DNA of 64,000 bases from Acidobacteriota bacterium. GTDB lineage: Bacteria > Zixibacteria > MSB-5A5 > GN15 > FEB-12. The stretch lies in the NCBI GenBank assembly GCA_035529075.1, contig DATKXK010000010.1, positions 291,401 to 355,400 of the forward strand. Reading direction: 5' to 3'. The notes below the pieces were generated by a model. It worked only from the letters and a program-made list of their open reading frames with translations, did no database searches and had not been told where the DNA came from. A program made the translations under genes and the position numbers. Below, piece by piece: positions 44,857-54,177 of this stretch; position 1 is the first letter of the stretch, and every line of letters starts with the position of its first letter.

Positions 44857-45299
44857 CAGCGTGATCGGGGGCGTGTCAGGCCGGCCCTGCAAGCTGGCAC
44901 TGACGGTTTCTTGTTGACTTGTGAGTTCCCCCACAAATACATTTGGGCTGCTAAACAAAAGCCGTGATATTCTCTGAGGATTGCAATCTGCGCAAGTGAA
45001 ACACCTCTGGCCGGCTGCAGCGTGAGCCTGCGGCCAAACCGGCTGGGTGCGGCGTTGGCGCGGGTTTGACAGCACAAGGAAGCGCACGTAGTGACATTGG
45101 CCGGTCCAGAAACAGCCCCGAGTCGCAGTTATTCACGTGTACGGGGCGTTCCACCCGGCTGCCGGCGCTCGGGGCGCTCGCCCCGGCCGTCTCAGGGACC
45201 ACGGATCTGCCGTCCGCCGGTCCCGCGAAGCTCCTCTTTTCGTTCGCCCGGATTGTCCGGGACGGTGTTACCCCCATCATTTAGAAAAGCTCATCCGCA
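44857..45299 (+). other. 443-base non-coding gap upstream of the flippase gene
   Basis: No convincing ORF. A TTGACT (44914-44919) with TACATT (44938-44943) at 18 bases is a possible promoter giving a roughly 350-base leader for the flippase. GC-rich with several short inverted segments; no JUMPstart/ops motif found by eye. Overlapping ORFs here (for example 44951-45280 on the minus strand) lack RBS and recognisable content. Confidence 0.45.
44914..44943 (+). promoter_or_regulatory. possible promoter of second glycan sub-operon
   Basis: TTGACT, 18 bases, TACATT. Marks the start of a second transcription unit beginning with the flippase gene. Confidence 0.4.
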
Positions 45300-46565
45300 A
45301 TGGGGATAGTCGCGCAGCTCAAAGGGGAACTCAAGGATGAGAAGAAGAAGCGCCTGCTCGAGAACTACTTCTCGCTGTCGTTGCTTCAGGGGGTCAACTA
45401 TCTTCTCCCGCTTGTAACGCTGCCTTATCTGGTTCGCGTCCTCGGGGCGGAGAAGTACGGGCTGGTCATGTTCGCCAACGCCTTTATACAGTATTTTGTG
45501 ATTCTCACCGACTTCGGGTTCAATATCTCCGCAACCCGGGAGATTGCCGTCCACCGGGAAGATCAGCAGAAAATCTCGGAGATTTTCTGTAGCGTGATCA
45601 TCCTGAAAACCTGCTTTCTGGTGGTGGCGCTCGGCCTGATGTCGCTTTTCGTGTTTTCATTCGCCAAGTTTCGGGGTGACTGGCTGCTGTACGTTCTGAC
45701 GTTCGGGATAGTCCTCGGCCAGACGTATTTTCCGGTCTGGTTCTTCCAGGGTATGGAGAAGATGAAGTTCATCACGCTGCTCAACATCACGGCCCGGTTG
45801 ATCTTCACGATCTCGATATTCCTCCTGGTCAGGAGCCGTGACGACTACGTTCTGGTGCCGCTGCTGAACTCGGCCGGCCTGGTGGTCGCGGCGGTGCTGG
45901 GTCTGTGGATAGCCGTGCGACACTTCCACGTATCGGCCATGATTCCACGGCTGTCGGTTCTTATCGGATACGTGCGGCAGAGTTTCCAGTTTTTCCTCTC
46001 GCGGGTGTCCGTGTCCATATACACGGTCTCCAACACGTTCGTCCTGGGGTTGTTTACGAGCACTCAGACGGTGGCGTATTACGCCGCCGCCGCGCAGTTG
46101 TACAAGGCGGTGCAGAACCTGTTCCTGCCCCTGAGCACTGCCCTGTATCCGTTTATATCCAAGGAGCGCAATGTGCGCCTGTACCGGAAGATCTTCGGTG
46201 TCGCGCTCGGCGCGGTGGTGTGTATCAGCGTCCTGGCGTTTTCGTTCAGCGGACCCATAACCGGGTTCATATTCGGAAGCGGTTTCGAAGAGACGTCGGG
46301 ACTGCTGAAGCTGTTCTCGCTGCTGATAATTATCGTGGTGGCCTCGATTCTGATCGGGTACCCGTTTCTGGCGGCACTGGGGCATGCGCGGTACGCGAAT
46401 TTCAGCGTGGTCGTCGGTTCGATCGTGCACCTGCTTCTCCTGGCGGCGATCATCCCAGTGATCAACGCCTACCTGGTGGTGGTGGTCACTATCGTCACGG
46501 AATCTATCGTCCTGGCCGTGCGAGTATACGGCGTGAGAAAACAAAGGCTGTGGAATCTGGCATGA
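45300..46565 (+). CDS. polysaccharide biosynthesis flippase, Wzx-like
   Basis: 421 residues, about 12 membrane helices, with ENYFSLSLLQGVNYLLPLVT followed by YLVRVLGAEKYGL at the N-terminus, typical of Wzx/MVF-type oligosaccharide flippases. Translocates the undecaprenyl-linked repeat unit. ATG start 45300. It overlaps the cytidylyltransferase by 4 bases. Confidence 0.9.
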   Translation: MGIVAQLKGELKDEKKKRLLENYFSLSLLQGVNYLLPLVTLPYLVRVLGAEKYGLVMFANAFIQYFVILTDFGFNISATREIAVHREDQQKISEIFCSVIILKTCFLVVALGLMSLFVFSFAKFRGDWLLYVLTFGIVLGQTYFPVWFFQGMEKMKFITLLNITARLIFTISIFLLVRSRDDYVLVPLLNSAGLVVAAVLGLWIAVRHFHVSAMIPRLSVLIGYVRQSFQFFLSRVSVSIYTVSNTFVLGLFTSTQTVAYYAAAAQLYKAVQNLFLPLSTALYPFISKERNVRLYRKIFGVALGAVVCISVLAFSFSGPITGFIFGSGFEETSGLLKLFSLLIIIVVASILIGYPFLAALGHARYANFSVVVGSIVHLLLLAAIIPVINAYLVVVVTIVTESIVLAVRVYGVRKQRLWNLA

Positions 46566-47233
46566 GAGCGGTTATTCTGGCTGCGGGTAAAGGGTCGAGG
46601 TTCAGGTCGGGCGTTCCCAAGGTGCTGCTCGAGCTGCCCGACGGTGAGAACATTCTCTCGCGCCAGGTGCGCCTGCTGCGAGCCGCCGGACTCAGCGATA
46701 TCGTCGTGGTGGTCGGTTACCGGAAGGAACTGATCGAAGCGCACGTGGCCGACGTCGAGTTTGTGGAGAACGCCGACTATGCGACCACCAACACGGCGCG
46801 CAGCCTGCTGCTGGCGGTGGAGGGTGCGGACGACGACGTCCTGTGGGCGAACGGCGATCTTGTTTACGATGAAGAAGTGATCCTGAACGCAGTGGCCGCG
46901 ACGGGAAACGGCGTCGTGGTGAACCGGGCCGTGTGCGGACATGAAGAGGTGAAGTACAGATTAAACGGTCAGGGTAACATTACCGCTATCGCCAAGGACG
47001 TCGAGAATTCCGCCGGCGAGGCGCTCGGGATCAACGTCGTAAAGAACGAATCGCTCGGCAGTCTTGCTGAAGCGTTGCGCGCGTGCGGGGATATGGATTA
47101 TTTTGAGAGAGCGATGGAGATGATGATAGAGCGCGGAGCCGAGTTCAAACCGCTGGACGTTTCCGCGTATCGGTGTATTGAAATCGACTTTGAGCAGGAC
47201 TGGCAAAAAGCGCTGGAGTTGTTTGCCCGGTAA
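46562..47233 (+). CDS. LicC-like nucleotidyltransferase (CTP:phospho-alcohol)
   Basis: 223 residues from ATG 46562. RAVILAAGKGSRFRSGVPKV is the NTP-binding loop; YATTNTARSLLLAVEG and VLWANGDLVYDEEVI resemble LicC-type phosphocholine cytidylyltransferases. The next gene is a TagB/TagF-like phosphotransferase, so this enzyme is likely to supply its CDP-activated donor. True substrate (phosphocholine, glycerol phosphate, ribitol phosphate or a hexose phosphate) cannot be read. Confidence 0.75.
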   Translation: MRAVILAAGKGSRFRSGVPKVLLELPDGENILSRQVRLLRAAGLSDIVVVVGYRKELIEAHVADVEFVENADYATTNTARSLLLAVEGADDDVLWANGDLVYDEEVILNAVAATGNGVVVNRAVCGHEEVKYRLNGQGNITAIAKDVENSAGEALGINVVKNESLGSLAEALRACGDMDYFERAMEMMIERGAEFKPLDVSAYRCIEIDFEQDWQKALELFAR

Positions 47234-47377
47234 CGGGGTGCCCGGGCGAACAGCGGCGGCGAGCGCGCCCCGTTTCCCGGGCACGATATCGGCGGTTGGA
47301 GCCGGGTCGACCGCAACTGCTCTCCTGATGACAGTACCCGGGCCGAGATCGGTACGCCGGATTGGAGGGGGTCAAAG

Positions 47378-48649
47378 GTGAAGGATACCTCGGCAAAACG
47401 GCGGCACCTGCGCACCGCGGTAGTCCTTGCGCTCTGGTCACCCCTTTACCTGCTTGCGAAGCTGGTTCCCAAAGACAAGCGTCTGTGCATTTTCGGTTCG
47501 TCGCTGGGTCAGCATTTTGCGGACAACTCGAAGTATCTCTACCTGTACATGAGCAGGCATCTTGACAACGTCAGGTCGGTATTCGTATCGCACAGGAGGG
47601 ATGTAGTGCGGTTCCTTCGTGACAACGGCCTGACAGCCGAATACCTGTGGTCGCCGCGAGGCATATGGACGGTCCTCAGAGCGCACAGAGCCTTCGTGAG
47701 CCATTCCACCGAGGACATCCATCCGGCCCTGCTGGGCGGGGCGGAGGTTATCCAGTTGTGGCACGGGACCCCCTTGCGCAAGATCAGCTATGACAGCAAA
47801 TGGGTCGATGCCTCCGGACTGAAGTCGCGGCTGCGCAGGTACCTGCTGAAAATCGTGTATGCGCTGTCTCCGTATGCCTATGGAAGCGTCACGTTCAACA
47901 CGATTGTCATATCGTCGGAGACGGTACGGCCGAGCTACCGCAGTGCGTTCAGAATCAGGGATGACCGCATGCTGCTGTCGGGCCAACCGCGCAACGACTG
48001 CCTGGATCCGGAGTATCCGCTGGACGAGAAGCTGTTTCCGGAACTGCCGTATCTGCAACGGCTCAGCACGAAGGCCGAGTTGATTGTCTCCTGGCTCCCG
48101 ACGCAACGCGCAAACGCACGGTTCAGCATGGTCAATCTGCTCTTCGACTACGGGTTCGATCCGGGTGCGCACGGCCGGTTCCTCGCCGAGCACGGAATGC
48201 ACCTGGTGATAAAACCGCACTTCCGCGTCGCCCGGGAGTTCGGCGAGCGCCTGAGTGATTGTGCCAACGTAACGGTCTACGATTACGCTGATCCGTATCC
48301 GTTGTTGAGAGTAACGGACGTACTCGTCACCGATTACTCGAGCGTATACTTCGACTACCTGTTGCTGGACAGGCCGATCATTTTCGCGCCTTTTGACTGC
48401 CGTGATTACGTGAAGCTCAGCGCTTCGTTTTATTATCCCTATAACGATGTTACGCCCGGACCCAAATGCCGCGACTGGCCAGAGGTTATGAGGGAACTGG
48501 GCGATGTTGCGGCACGAAGGGCGCAGGGAGAGGCGGACCCGTTCCGGCAGGGGCGGATTGCGGTCCGCGACATGTTCAACCGTCACCGGCGTGATTTCTC
48601 GCGCCGCATCGTGGAGCAGTTGTTTGGAGAATCACCGTCCGGTGAGTAG
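47378..48649 (+). CDS. CDP-glycerol/ribitol glycerophosphotransferase-like (TagB/TagF)
   Basis: 423 residues. VIQLWHGTPLRKISYDSKW is the hallmark WHGTPLK region, DYADPYPLLRVTDVLVTDYSS and SSVYFDYLLLDRPIIFAPF the C-terminal donor-binding motif, with a basic N-terminus and a short hydrophobic stretch that would tether it to the membrane. In Gram-positives such enzymes make teichoic acid; in Gram-negatives they add polyol phosphates to surface glycans. GTG 47378 follows GGAGGGGG. Pairs with the preceding cytidylyltransferase. Confidence 0.85.
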   Translation: MKDTSAKRRHLRTAVVLALWSPLYLLAKLVPKDKRLCIFGSSLGQHFADNSKYLYLYMSRHLDNVRSVFVSHRRDVVRFLRDNGLTAEYLWSPRGIWTVLRAHRAFVSHSTEDIHPALLGGAEVIQLWHGTPLRKISYDSKWVDASGLKSRLRRYLLKIVYALSPYAYGSVTFNTIVISSETVRPSYRSAFRIRDDRMLLSGQPRNDCLDPEYPLDEKLFPELPYLQRLSTKAELIVSWLPTQRANARFSMVNLLFDYGFDPGAHGRFLAEHGMHLVIKPHFRVAREFGERLSDCANVTVYDYADPYPLLRVTDVLVTDYSSVYFDYLLLDRPIIFAPFDCRDYVKLSASFYYPYNDVTPGPKCRDWPEVMRELGDVAARRAQGEADPFRQGRIAVRDMFNRHRRDFSRRIVEQLFGESPSGE

Positions 48650-48732
48650 GGCCGCCGTATGAAGCGTCACGCGGCCGCACAGGCCGCGTTGAAGGAGTTG
48701 ACCGTGCGTTCCGGGGCCGTGGAGTGACAGAA

Positions 48733-49872
48733 GTGAAGAGAATCCTCATGCTGACATACGAGTTTCCGCCCATTCGCGGAGGCATCGGCAGGTATGCCGC
48801 CCGCCTGGCCCGTGCGGCCGTGGAAATCGGCCATGACGTTACGGTTGTTGCCCCGCAGCCGGCGGAGGATCTTGCAGCGCAGGATCGGCACACGTACCCG
48901 TTTGGGGTCATTCGGTACCCGGGTCGTGTTTACACGGTGATACATCTGTTAAGCCTGCTGCGGCGAACGAGGCGATGGAGCCTGACGACCGGGCACGACC
49001 TCATCCACGCCGTTGACTGGCCGCACATAATGGCCCTGGCCTTCATCAACAGGTTTCGGCGTATTCCCTTTGCGGCCACCGTGTACGGGACGGAGATCCT
49101 GAGCGTACCACACTCGCGCCAGGCCAGATTGCTTGCGGTGCGTAACCTTCTCGAGAAGCCCGACCGCGTATTTGCCATCAGCTCGTTTGTCAGATCGCTT
49201 CTGTGCGAGCGCTATCCGGGCATAGCCGCCGAGAGCGTGGCTGTTACTCCACTGGGCGTGAGCGAGGACATGTTCGAACCGCCCGCCTGTCAGGATGACA
49301 TCCGCAAGATCTACTCGATTCCCGAGGACCACCGTATACTGTTGACGGTGGCTCGTCTGGACGAGCGGAAAGGACACCGTACGATTTTTGGGGCGCTCGC
49401 CCGACTGCCGGAAGGGCTGAAGCGTGGTATCACTTACCTGGTGGTAGGCACGGGTGAAAACCACCGGTACGAGACAGAACTGAATCAGCTTGCGGCCGGT
49501 TGCGGCGTACACGTCGTGTTTACCGGCTCCGTATCGGACGAGCGGTTGCGCTCACTCTATGCCCAATCAGCCGTCTTCTGCATGCCCGGTGAGCGGCACC
49601 CCACCAGGATTGAAGGTTTTGGCCTGGCTTATCTGGAAGCTGCGGCTCACGGGCTGCCATCGGTGGCCAGCCGTATCGGGGGCGTTCCGGAGGTGGTGTT
49701 GCACGATGAGACCGGCCTTCTGGTAGAGCCGGGAGACCAGCCGGCGGTGGCGGACGCACTGGCTCGACTCTTCACCAACGATCAGCTTTGCCGGACACTG
49801 GGCCGCAAGGCGCGGGAGTACGCCGGAACATTCACCTGGACGCGGTGTGCCGAAAAAACGTACGGTCGGTAA
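48733..49872 (+). CDS. glycosyltransferase, GT4 family
   Basis: 379 residues; GTG 48733 is chosen because GGAG lies 8 bases ahead (GTG 48724 lacks one). RILMLTYEFPPIRGGIGRYA opens a typical GT-B; LLTVARLDERKGHRTIFGAL and VFCMPGERHPTRIEGFGLAYLEAAAHGLP form the donor site. Donor and acceptor unknown. Ends 6 bases before the next GT4 gene. Confidence 0.9.
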   Translation: MKRILMLTYEFPPIRGGIGRYAARLARAAVEIGHDVTVVAPQPAEDLAAQDRHTYPFGVIRYPGRVYTVIHLLSLLRRTRRWSLTTGHDLIHAVDWPHIMALAFINRFRRIPFAATVYGTEILSVPHSRQARLLAVRNLLEKPDRVFAISSFVRSLLCERYPGIAAESVAVTPLGVSEDMFEPPACQDDIRKIYSIPEDHRILLTVARLDERKGHRTIFGALARLPEGLKRGITYLVVGTGENHRYETELNQLAAGCGVHVVFTGSVSDERLRSLYAQSAVFCMPGERHPTRIEGFGLAYLEAAAHGLPSVASRIGGVPEVVLHDETGLLVEPGDQPAVADALARLFTNDQLCRTLGRKAREYAGTFTWTRCAEKTYGR

Positions 49873-49878
49873 CAGGGC

Positions 49879-51063
49879 ATGAAAATCCTGCTTGTCAACT
49901 CGCTGTATCATCCCAACGTCGTCGGCGGCGCTGAACGCTCGGTTCAGATCCTGGCCGAGGGCCTTCGCGAAAGGGAGGTCGAACCGGTGGTCGTGTCCAC
50001 GGCGGCCGAGACGACTCAGGGCGCGGTCAACGGCGTCAGAGTGTATTACCTCAAAGTCCCGAACCTGTACTGGATGCGCACGGCCAAGGAACAACCGGGC
50101 TACAAGAAGCCGTTCTGGCACCTAATCGATTCATACAATCCACTTGCCGTGTCAGTCCTCGGCGAGGTATTTGACCGCGAAGAACCGCAGGTGGTTCATA
50201 CCAATAACCTTGCGGGCATTTCAGCAGCCGCCTGGAAGGAGGCCGGCCGTAGAAATATTCCCATCGTGCACACGATACGGGATCACTACCTACTGTGTCC
50301 TCGCGGTCTGATGTACAAGCACGGCCGGATCTGCCGGCGGCAATGCCTCGACTGCAGGCTCCTGTCGGTGCCGAGAAGGCGGCTGTCTCGCTCGGTGAGT
50401 GCGGCCGTGGGCGTCAGCAGATTTATCCTGGAGAAACATCTGTCCTTTGGCTACTTTGAAAACGCGAGAATCAGGACGCACATCTACAGTTCAATGAGCG
50501 CCTGCGGGTCGGTGGAGAAGAAGCCCCCTCGGCCGGGCGTCATCAGGTTCGGCTACGTCGGCCAGCTTGCGCCGGCCAAGGGCATCGAGTACCTGCTGGA
50601 GCGAATGGCCGGGATGACCGCACCGGGCGTGGAGCTTCACGTGTTCGGAAGGGGCTTTACCGATGCATACGAGCGATACCTGATGGCTCGCTATGGCGCC
50701 GAAAACGTGACCTTTATGGGGTATCGCAGGCCGGAGGAGATATACGGCGCAGTGGACGTTGGCATTATACCATCGCTGTGCGACGACGCGTTTCCGAGAA
50801 TCCTAATTGAGGCGTATGCGTGCGGTGTGCCGGTCATTGCGACCGGCAGGGGAGGGGCACCTGAAATGGTCGAGGAAGGAACAACCGGCTTCGTTTTTGA
50901 TCCCGGCAAACCCGGGGATCTGGAGAAACAGATGAATCGATTCGTGACCGACCGCGGACTGGCGTCGCGCATGTCGGTTCACTGTCGCGCTGCGGCGGCC
51001 GAGTTCCGGACCGACAAGACGGTCGACCGATACCTGGAAATCTACAGACGAGTGATCGGATGA
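49879..51063 (+). CDS. glycosyltransferase, GT4 family
   Basis: 394 residues. MKILLVNSLYHPNVVGGAER, VHTIRDHYLLCPRGLMYKHG (with Cys in CRRQCLDC just after, a possible zinc site), RFGYVGQLAPAKGIEYLLE, and DVGIIPSLCDDAFPRILIEAYACGVP as the GT4 donor motif. Overlaps the ligase gene by 4 bases. Sugar unknown. Confidence 0.9.
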   Translation: MKILLVNSLYHPNVVGGAERSVQILAEGLREREVEPVVVSTAAETTQGAVNGVRVYYLKVPNLYWMRTAKEQPGYKKPFWHLIDSYNPLAVSVLGEVFDREEPQVVHTNNLAGISAAAWKEAGRRNIPIVHTIRDHYLLCPRGLMYKHGRICRRQCLDCRLLSVPRRRLSRSVSAAVGVSRFILEKHLSFGYFENARIRTHIYSSMSACGSVEKKPPRPGVIRFGYVGQLAPAKGIEYLLERMAGMTAPGVELHVFGRGFTDAYERYLMARYGAENVTFMGYRRPEEIYGAVDVGIIPSLCDDAFPRILIEAYACGVPVIATGRGGAPEMVEEGTTGFVFDPGKPGDLEKQMNRFVTDRGLASRMSVHCRAAAAEFRTDKTVDRYLEIYRRVIG

Positions 51064-52358
51064 AGAGACTGACGGAAGCGATTCTGTACGCCTGGTTTCT
51101 GATCGTAGCCTGCGAGGCGCCGTTGCGTCTCCTGTGCGTGAGGGCCGGTGTCCCGTCGTTCATTTACGTGAAGGACGTGCTTCTGGTAGGCCTGTTCGTC
51201 TACTTCATCATATATACCACCTCCGTGGCGCGAATAAATAAAGTCGTGCTGACTCTATTCGCACTGGGGCTTTACGGGCTTGTCGTAGGTTTGATTAACG
51301 GGCTTGACCCGCTCCAGGTGTTGTTCGGTCTGAAGATTCTCCTCACCCTGTTCGTGGGCTTTCTGGCCGTGTACGTTCTGGGCCTGGAAACGGGCTTTTT
51401 TGTCAGGCTCTTCCGTGTCTTTGTGCCCATCGTTCTGGCCGGAATCGTTCTTGACCTGCTCTTTAAGCTGCCCTGGACGGGACTGGAATACGAAGCTTTC
51501 GGAGTGTCGATTGAAGCCTCGCGGCGCTGGTGGGTCTTTGGTATGTCGAGGCTGGGCGGCTTCGGGAGAGCCTCTTTTGAGACGGCCATAATGCTTTTTG
51601 CTTTATGTGCCCTGTATCTGACCACGACCTGCAACGGACCGGTCACGTACGGGACTCGTGCGAGAGTATACGATGTAGTCCTGCTGATTCTCTCGTTTGC
51701 AGGCATTGTCCTGACCACCGCCAAGACGTCGATTCTCGCGTTCGTCATCCTGTTTGTCTTCTACGTGCTGGCCAGGATCCGTACCGGCCGCCGGACCGCA
51801 GGCCGGGCTCTTGCGAACGTCGGGGTGAAGGTGCTGATGGTGATGATATTCCTCTACGGGCTGATCCCGCCGGTGCTGGCGCTGGAGTCGCCGACGTCCC
51901 TGGTGAACCTTCTGCACACGGACAGCGGCATCCTTTCAAGGCTGGCCGCCTCCTATGTGCTCAGGATGGAGGAAATGTGGCCGCGGGCGTTCCAGTTGCT
52001 TTCGGAGCCCTATATGGTTGTCACGGGGCGTGGGCTGGGCGGTATCGGCATGCCCCAGAAATACTTCGAACCGGGCCTGGCAAACGCGGCCGACAACGTG
52101 TGGGTTTACCTTGTAGTCGATTTCGGAATTATCGTACTCGGCCTGCTGGTAGCTTATCTGTTGCACAAGATCCTGTTCCTGCGCCTGAGCGGCGGCAGCA
52201 ACCTGTACTTCTTCGCCTTCTGCATGTCACTGTTCGCATACGGAGCCACTCTCAATGTAATCGAATCTCCCACCCTGATGATGACGCTGGGATTCCTTCT
52301 GGCCTTCTGGAAGCGACCGGACATGCGAGTGCACGCGTATGCCCTCACCGGAAGATAG
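51060..52358 (+). CDS. O-antigen ligase/polymerase-like membrane protein
   Basis: 432 residues, about 11 helices, with the large extracytoplasmic loop and helix pattern of Wzy_C/WaaL proteins (FILSFAGIVLTTAKTSILAFV-like region, then VVTGRGLGGIGMPQ-type loop). Either ligates the finished polymer to lipid A-core or polymerises repeat units. ATG 51060 overlaps the GT4 stop. Which of the two activities cannot be decided by eye. Confidence 0.75.
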   Translation: MKRLTEAILYAWFLIVACEAPLRLLCVRAGVPSFIYVKDVLLVGLFVYFIIYTTSVARINKVVLTLFALGLYGLVVGLINGLDPLQVLFGLKILLTLFVGFLAVYVLGLETGFFVRLFRVFVPIVLAGIVLDLLFKLPWTGLEYEAFGVSIEASRRWWVFGMSRLGGFGRASFETAIMLFALCALYLTTTCNGPVTYGTRARVYDVVLLILSFAGIVLTTAKTSILAFVILFVFYVLARIRTGRRTAGRALANVGVKVLMVMIFLYGLIPPVLALESPTSLVNLLHTDSGILSRLAASYVLRMEEMWPRAFQLLSEPYMVVTGRGLGGIGMPQKYFEPGLANAADNVWVYLVVDFGIIVLGLLVAYLLHKILFLRLSGGSNLYFFAFCMSLFAYGATLNVIESPTLMMTLGFLLAFWKRPDMRVHAYALTGR

Positions 52359-52554
52359 GGGCTGCAGGGATTGGTCGCGTCTTCCGAGGGGGTAATTGTC
52401 TTGTCACACGGGACTTTTTTCCTGAGCCGGGCGGAAATCATTTCCCCTGTGCGGTGGAACGGTTACGGCGGACCCATGGACGCGTTCGGTAACGTGCCCG
52501 CTGACAACGTGATGCCTGAGCGACCGCCATTTTGTATTCCGGCACGCGGTTTGT

Positions 52555-53736
52555 ATGTCCGGATGTGGAGACTTGCCGGTTATCGGTATGCGCAACAGGA
52601 TGACAATAAAAACGCGATCGGACGAGGCGATGCCCGGGCGAACGGAGGTGCGCGAGCGCGCTGACGGCCGGGCGGACGCAAACGAGCCCGATATAGGTCT
52701 GTATGAACTTGCCTCCCTGCTTATCAAACGCAAGCGGTTCATTCTGTACTCGGTTGTCATCATATCGGTGATGATGGCAGCCATACTTTTGGGTACCGCC
52801 AATACCTACCGGTCAACCGCCACGATTCTGTCAGCCGATCGAACCGATAAACTCGGCGGTCTGAGAGGACTGGCCGGTCTGGCAGGTATCAACGTCAGTC
52901 AGGATAATCCATCGGAGCTGTTTCCGGTTATCCTTCGCTCCAGGTTGGTGAAGGACGGCGTGCTGGGCAGGGAGTACTCGATCGGTGGAGCGGATGCCGA
53001 ACCGGTGACCGTAACCCTGCAGCAGTATTTCGGCGAGGATTTACCCGACAGACTCTACGCCGCGCTGGACGGTGTCACCAGCATTGGCATGGACAGGGGG
53101 ACGGGCGTGATACGGGTTTCGGTTGACACCAAGCAGGCCGAGTTGTCGCAGGCCATTCTGACGGAATACCTCGCTCAACTCGAGACTTTCAACCTGCACA
53201 AGAGGCGTTCGAGCGCCAGGGAGAATCTGCAGTATCTCAATCGTGAACTGGCGACGATCGGCCGGCTGTTGTCCGAGGCCGAAGATAACCTGAGCGTTTT
53301 TCAGAGCGCCAACCGCGACTGGGCGGTGACGACAAATCCCGATGTTCTCAAGGAGCTTGCCCAACTGCGCCGGGAAGTGGAAATCCGCACACAGGCATAT
53401 CTGTTCCTTACCGGCGAAAGCGAGATAGCCAAACTGGAAGCACAGAAGGACGTGCCCATCGTTCGAATTCTCGATGCACCGTCAGTGCCTGCCCAGAAGT
53501 CCGGGCCGTTCCGGGCGGCGACCCTGGCCGCCAGCGCGGTCGGGACGCTGTTCCTGGCCATGTTTATCTCCGTCATTCACGGGATGTTTCTTAAGCGGGT
53601 GCGGGGGCCGGACAGGCAGGCTTTCCAGGCCCTGCGAGAAGACCTGGTCGATGCTTTTCCGCTGACCAGGCGCGTCGTTACCCGTGCCGCCCGGCGCCTG
53701 AGTGCGAGGGCGCACCGACACGCTGATTCTGCGTGA
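52555..53736 (+). CDS. Wzz-like chain-length determinant
   Basis: 393 residues at the longest start. One N-terminal membrane helix (about residues 61-79, FILYSVVIISVMMAAILLG), a long periplasmic part with coiled coil (LQYLNRELATIGRLLSEAEDNLS), and a C-terminal helix (ATLAASAVGTLFLAMFISVIH) with PxxP-like APSVPAQKSGP before it, the classic PCP topology. No Walker motif, so not a BY-kinase fusion. Starts at 52588, 52600 or 52630 are also possible; none has a good RBS. Confidence 0.83.
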   Translation: MSGCGDLPVIGMRNRMTIKTRSDEAMPGRTEVRERADGRADANEPDIGLYELASLLIKRKRFILYSVVIISVMMAAILLGTANTYRSTATILSADRTDKLGGLRGLAGLAGINVSQDNPSELFPVILRSRLVKDGVLGREYSIGGADAEPVTVTLQQYFGEDLPDRLYAALDGVTSIGMDRGTGVIRVSVDTKQAELSQAILTEYLAQLETFNLHKRRSSARENLQYLNRELATIGRLLSEAEDNLSVFQSANRDWAVTTNPDVLKELAQLRREVEIRTQAYLFLTGESEIAKLEAQKDVPIVRILDAPSVPAQKSGPFRAATLAASAVGTLFLAMFISVIHGMFLKRVRGPDRQAFQALREDLVDAFPLTRRVVTRAARRLSARAHRHADSA

Positions 53737-53948
53737 TACCGTCCGTTATTCCCGAATCGAACCGGTGCCGGAGAATTCTTGTGCCCGGCTCCGGATTTAA
53801 ATTGATTTTTGGGGTGTGATGTTATAGTTTTGCCACACCCGGACAGGCCCGTATCAGGGAAGAGGGTTTCGGGCAATTCGCGGTGGATGGACCGACGCGC
53901 GCGCCCGAAACTTCAGGACTGTTCAGAACACGATGAGTTTTGCATCGT

Positions 53949-54033
53949 GGTGGGGTTCCCGAGTGGTCAAAGGGAACAGACTGTAAATCTGTCGGCGTAG
54001 CCTTCGAAGGTTCGAATCCTTCCCCCACCACCA
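53949..54033 (+). tRNA. tRNA-Tyr (anticodon GTA)
   Basis: Class II tRNA of 85 bases. Acceptor GGTGGGG/CCCCACC, anticodon stem CAGA/TCTG enclosing CTGTAAA (anticodon GTA), a long variable arm, T-arm GGTTCGAATCC, discriminator A and encoded CCA. A T8-9 run at 54053-54061 may end the transcript. TATAGT at 53823 with TTGATT 15 bases ahead is a weak candidate promoter. Confidence 0.97.
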
Positions 54034-54177
54034 TGATTAATGCCTGTTCGGGTTTTTTTTTGCCCCTGGTGCCGGCTCGCCATACGTCGATTCACAGTCC
54101 TTCCCGGTGGGCCGTCTTGAACAAATGGGTTTGCGCCGGAGTCCGAGTCAATATATCTTGGCGGCTCGCATCACGCT

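Noticed and set aside
44951-45280. 109-codon minus-strand ORF in the glycan gap
   Set aside because: No RBS, composition of noncoding high-GC DNA, opposite to the local transcription direction.
47438-48586. 382-codon minus-strand ORF
   Set aside because: Antisense to the TagB/TagF-like gene, which has hallmark motifs.
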